Below are positions 61,901 to 64,000 of a stretch of 64,000 nucleotides of DNA, piece after piece. How positions within the stretch are numbered: position 1 is the first letter of the stretch; the number at the start of each line of letters is the position of its first letter. Below the pieces are notes generated by a model. It had not been told where the DNA came from, did not search any database, and saw only the letters and a list, made by a program, of their open reading frames with translations. A program made the position numbers and the translations under genes. This stretch comes from Antedon mediterranea (Eukaryota > Echinodermata > Crinoidea > Comatulida > Antedonidae). The stretch lies in contig NC_092670.1 of NCBI RefSeq assembly GCF_964355755.1, forward strand, positions 87,001 to 151,000. The letters are read 5' to 3'.

Positions 61901-63171
61901 AACTGGTATTTTACTAACTTGTTCACACTGCCTTTGCAGAAGCTGTTTGTAGGCCCCATTATGTAATTATCGTAATATTAAGGCCCCGAAATCTGTCCGA
62001 CCTGGGGGCCTCCACAGCCCCCTAGCCCCTGCCAATAGGTGCATGCAAAATCATCCATACAGACCTACAGTACCAACTTTCTTCAATGTCGGCAGGTATA
62101 TAAATAATAATAGTAATAAGACTAAATGTACAATTTACAAAATCTAAATAAATCTGTACTGACCAATATGTCTGTATACTGCTGGTGTAACTCCCTGCCA
62201 TAATTTTAAGATGCCTTCTTCTTCAACTGGAATATTAAAACAAATATATATGTGAATTTAAAAACAATTTAATGAAAAAAATGATATCCTGTTGTTTAGT
62301 ACAGTAGTAGCCTACAAACAACTTACCAACTCCTGCAGCTGTTCGCATCATTCCACGATAAGGGGCAGAATTCTGACTATTTTTTACCCCGATTTCACCT
62401 TGAATTTGAAGACGGGTCTTAGTCAAATCCAGTGGAAATGTTCCTATAAATAAATGTTAAATATGCTAGATTTATACAAATAAAATGGCTTTATCTTTAA
62501 CATGTGCAGCACTTTCAGAAACTACAAAATTGCTGCGTGGATGATTTTCTGCCTAGTATAATAATAGATGCTCTAGAACACACCTACGCGAACTATGTTG
62601 TGTTTCTGTTAATTCTAATTCACCCTTGGAAAGGGTGCTTTTAATTAATAAAATAACGGATAATAATAATTAATAATCTATTTTAAAGCATAAGCAATCC
62701 AAACACTAGGCCTAGGCCTATATATGAGAATTTCGGACTTCGGCCCTCGATAAATAAAAACCGCAATATGTTAGGCCTGGCCTAGACAAAATGAATGGAG
62801 AAAAAAAGAGGTGCAAAAAGAAAAAAAAATGCCCTCTAGGCACTGTAAATAAATATATAAACGACGAAAATGTGTGTGTGTGCGCGCGGCAAATACAAAA
62901 TAGTTGGGCCCGACCGTCTGTTCCCCTCCGTGCTAGCTACTACCTAGGCACCGATAGGTCTGGACTAGGAGGCCCTACCTACACTACTACTACTAGCCTA
63001 GGTAGGGCCTCTAGGCCTAGTTAGGTCTAGGCTAGACCCTCCTAACTAATATTTAATAAGGTAGCCTACCGCCGTACCTGTTTCAGCCACAGTTGCAGCA
63101 CATGCTGATAAAACATATTTGAATATAGTACTGTCAGGATTCATCCAGGTCTGATTTAAAATACCTGGCAT
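52944..63171 (-). CDS. SLC25A27: Mitochondrial uncoupling protein 4-like carrier (complete, 9 exons)
   Basis: SLC25 inner-membrane carrier closest to UCP4. Exons in transcript order: 63078-63171, 62327-62443, 62164-62226, 54946-55030, 54691-54813, 54458-54570, 54049-54133, 53747-53942, 52944-53015 (TGA). They total 948 nt, 315 aa; human UCP4 is 323 aa. The three PX[DE]XX[KR] carrier signatures are present: FPLDLTK (P35, D37, K40), SPTDLVK (P139, D141, K144) and TPADVIK (P240, D242, K245). UCP4-like stretches include [23 protein letters not shown] and [20 protein letters not shown]. Intron 3 (about 7.1 kb) holds the 61-bp array that copies the acceptor and first 37 or so bases of exon 4. The exon 5 donor (GTTGTG) is weak but needed for phase. 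UCP4 versus another UCP-like carrier is a similarity judgement. Confidence 0.9.
53134..53580. repeat. 35-bp minisatellite in last UCP4 intron
   Basis: About 12 units of 35 bp (TTATTTGTACAATGTAGGTA plus CAGTTACTGGTTCAG) lie between exons 8 and 9 of the UCP4-like gene. No exon sequence is seen in the unit. The units are nearly identical. Confidence 0.95.
54134..54448 (+). mobile_element. Possible retroposed 3' end with poly(A) in UCP4 intron
   Basis: AT-rich sequence ends ATAAAGAATAAA and a run of about 16 A at 54430-54446, on the strand opposite to the gene. It could be the 3' end of a LINE or of a retroposed transcript. No coding part recognised. Confidence 0.35.
55031..59874 (-). repeat. 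61-bp array of duplicated exon 4 acceptors (UCP4 intron 3), main block
   Basis: About 79 units of 61 bp. In gene sense each has TATACACTGGTTGTAGAATG, then AGTGCATATGAATATAT (matching the start of exon 4), then AATGTTTTGTTTCTGTTTCTTT and AG or CC. Roughly half the units end in TTTAG and so preserve the acceptor dinucleotide; the others end in TTTCC and lack it. The unit nearest the exon ends TTTTTTTAG and is the genuine acceptor. A minor GGGTGC variant, as in the true exon, occurs in about ten units. Confidence 0.97.
59872..60075. mobile_element. Foldback MITE inserted in the 61-bp array
   Basis: About 200-bp near-palindrome. The left arm runs ATACAGATATTG ... GGTTAAATATAAGATTTGAC ... CCCCGAGGGAATGATATTAA, and the right arm is its reverse complement ending CAATATCTGTTAT. 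The loop is around GCGCCAGCTG. It begins exactly where the 61-bp array breaks off. Confidence 0.75.
60076..60816. mobile_element. Unique island between array blocks, with SINE-like segment
   Basis: About 740 bp of non-repeat sequence separates the two blocks of the 61-bp array. At 60511-60580 it has tRNA-like internal promoter boxes: GTGGCCCAGCGG (A-box-like) and GAGTTCAAGATC (B-box-like), spaced about 40 bp apart, as in tRNA-derived SINEs. A direct repeat CGAAAATTACACAGTCAATA occurs at about 60620 and 60690. No ORF is convincing. Confidence 0.4.
60817..61800 (-). repeat. 61-bp acceptor array, second block
   Basis: About 16 further units of the same 61-bp repeat, first mostly of the CC (acceptor-null) type and then mostly of the AG type. 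The last two units have ATGATCATTTATATGC in place of ATATATTCATATGC. Confidence 0.95.
61801..62163. other. Remaining part of UCP4 intron 3
   Basis: Non-repetitive intron sequence before exon 3. A GC-rich patch near 61980-62035 (GACCTGGGGGCCTCCACAGC) looks like transposon-end sequence, but no paired end was found. Confidence 0.4.
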
Positions 63172-63420
63172 GACCTTTATTTATAAAAATTACAACCCCA
63201 TGCAGTTAATTAAAAACTCCCTGAAGTGTATGTTGCATGCACAGTATTCGCCCCATAATTATGACATGTCAATCATCAATCATCAGAGCTCGACGAACAT
63301 AAAAACACAGCGCGATAGAGAGCCGCCGAATCTTTATCTCCTCGTGAATTTTATGTTTAGCGCCCTCAATTTAATTTAATATAAAAAAAAGGAATTACGA
63401 ATGAGAGGGTACGTTTATTG
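63172..63420 (-). promoter_or_regulatory. UCP4-like upstream region
   Basis: Short non-coding sequence upstream of the predicted UCP4 ATG. The 5' UTR and promoter must lie here or beyond; no distinctive element is seen. Confidence 0.35.
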
Positions 63421-63439
63421 TAAATACATAATAGAAAAA

Positions 63440-63505
63440 TAACGATTAAAAAAGAACGACGTTTCGACTTCATGATGGGGTCATTATCAAGTCTAATGAA
63501 TAAAA
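63440..63505 (-). ncRNA. Possible degenerate Penelope-type hammerhead ribozyme remnant
   Basis: On the minus strand the order TTGATAA, GAC ... GTC (short stem), GAAACGTC resembles the conserved core (CUGANGA, stem II, GAAA) of hammerhead motifs carried by Penelope-like elements. Two core positions differ, so it is unlikely to be active. No Penelope reverse transcriptase is visible in the rest of the window. Confidence 0.3.
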
Positions 63506-64000
63506 TTTAAAAAAACAACTAATTAAATAGCACAAGCCAGGGGTCAAAGTTTAAATAACAAAAGACCTATTGTCTAACATCCTGTCAAATGAAAAGCTTA
63601 GCTTTTCGGAGTCACTTTGTTTATTCAGACTAGGTTAATTGTCTGATATACAACATATCATAATATAAATAAGACAAATTTGTTTTTGCATTTTCTAAGT
63701 ATACAAAACATGAATAAATTTTACTTGGATTAACAATCACGTTAAGGAATTACCGTAATTCTCTTCGTTACGTGACGTGTTTAGAAGAGAATTTACATCG
63801 CCTCAATGTAGTTGGTATGCCCGCGTTGTTATGCAAATGAGTTTTGCATGTGCAGTGGGGAAGATGGTATTGTTTTAGTCATTCGCGCGGTCAACACGCC
63901 ATATTATTACATTTATTTATCTATTATTTATTTATTTCACTTCCCAACCAACAAGTATTTTATATTTATTTAACCCCAGCTAGTAGAGCACTAACAAACA
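63506..64000. other. Non-coding right edge
   Basis: AT-rich sequence without a recognisable gene. A TTACGTGACGTG motif (CRE/E-box-like) lies near 63769. Nothing else is supported. Confidence 0.4.

Noticed and set aside
62791-63024. 77-codon ORF in UCP4 intron 1
   Set aside because: Composed of poly-A and TAGGCCTAG-type repeat sequence; antisense to the gene and without recognisable domains.

Overview
This is a eukaryotic nuclear window. Genes are split by GT-AG introns, non-LTR retrotransposons and short inverted-repeat transposons are present, and there is one 200-N assembly gap. AT-richness, frequent TAGGCCTA-type words, chitin-binding (CBM14) modules and SUZ12/UCP4 proteins close to the vertebrate ones suggest a marine invertebrate deuterostome, probably an echinoderm. 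That assignment is an inference.

Layout: (1) 355-2306 (+), the last three exons of UQCRC2 (complex III core protein 2). (2) 3103-4869 (-), a four-exon FKBP14-like ER prolyl isomerase, convergent with UQCRC2. (3) 5262-7057, a 5'-truncated LINE, followed at once by a 181-bp palindromic MITE. (4) 7682-33353 (+), a complete 15-exon SUZ12 (PRC2 subunit, 662 aa predicted) whose introns are swollen by satellites. (5) 35006-37217, an inverted-repeat element and a decayed LINE. (6) 37353-46350 (-), a nine-exon secreted protein with seven CBM14-like modules and 38 copies of a 24-residue Thr/Ser/Pro-rich repeat. A foldback transposon carrying a nested MITE lies in its last intron. (7) 46777-48390, a non-autonomous hAT element with a perfect 8-bp target duplication. 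(8) 49927-51650 (+), a two-exon cyclase/kynurenine-formamidase-like protein with a likely GPI or membrane tail, with related TTAA-ended MITEs upstream and in its intron. (9) 52944-63171 (-), a complete nine-exon UCP4/SLC25A27-type mitochondrial carrier (315 aa predicted).

The most striking feature is a class of tandem arrays seeded at exon edges. SUZ12 exon 11 is bracketed by about 59 copies (63 bp) of its 5' part together with its splice acceptor, and by about 130 copies (90-92 bp) of its 3' part together with its splice donor. The UCP4 gene has about 95 copies (61 bp) of an exon's 5' part plus acceptor. The CBM14 gene has four extra copies (95-99 bp) of an exon's 3' end plus donor. UQCRC2 has five 38-bp copies of its last codons, stop codon and start of 3' UTR. 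SUZ12 intron 4 holds about 30 copies (135 bp) starting at the donor. In the spliced cases the genuine exon is the terminal array unit. I know of no named class of element for this. It could reflect a mutational mechanism acting at exon edges, or a splice-site reservoir with functional consequences.

The genes are unrelated in function (respiration, ER folding, chromatin, extracellular matrix, metabolism). I see no operon-like logic. All exon models were built by hand from splice consensus, reading phase and protein-family similarity. None has transcript support.
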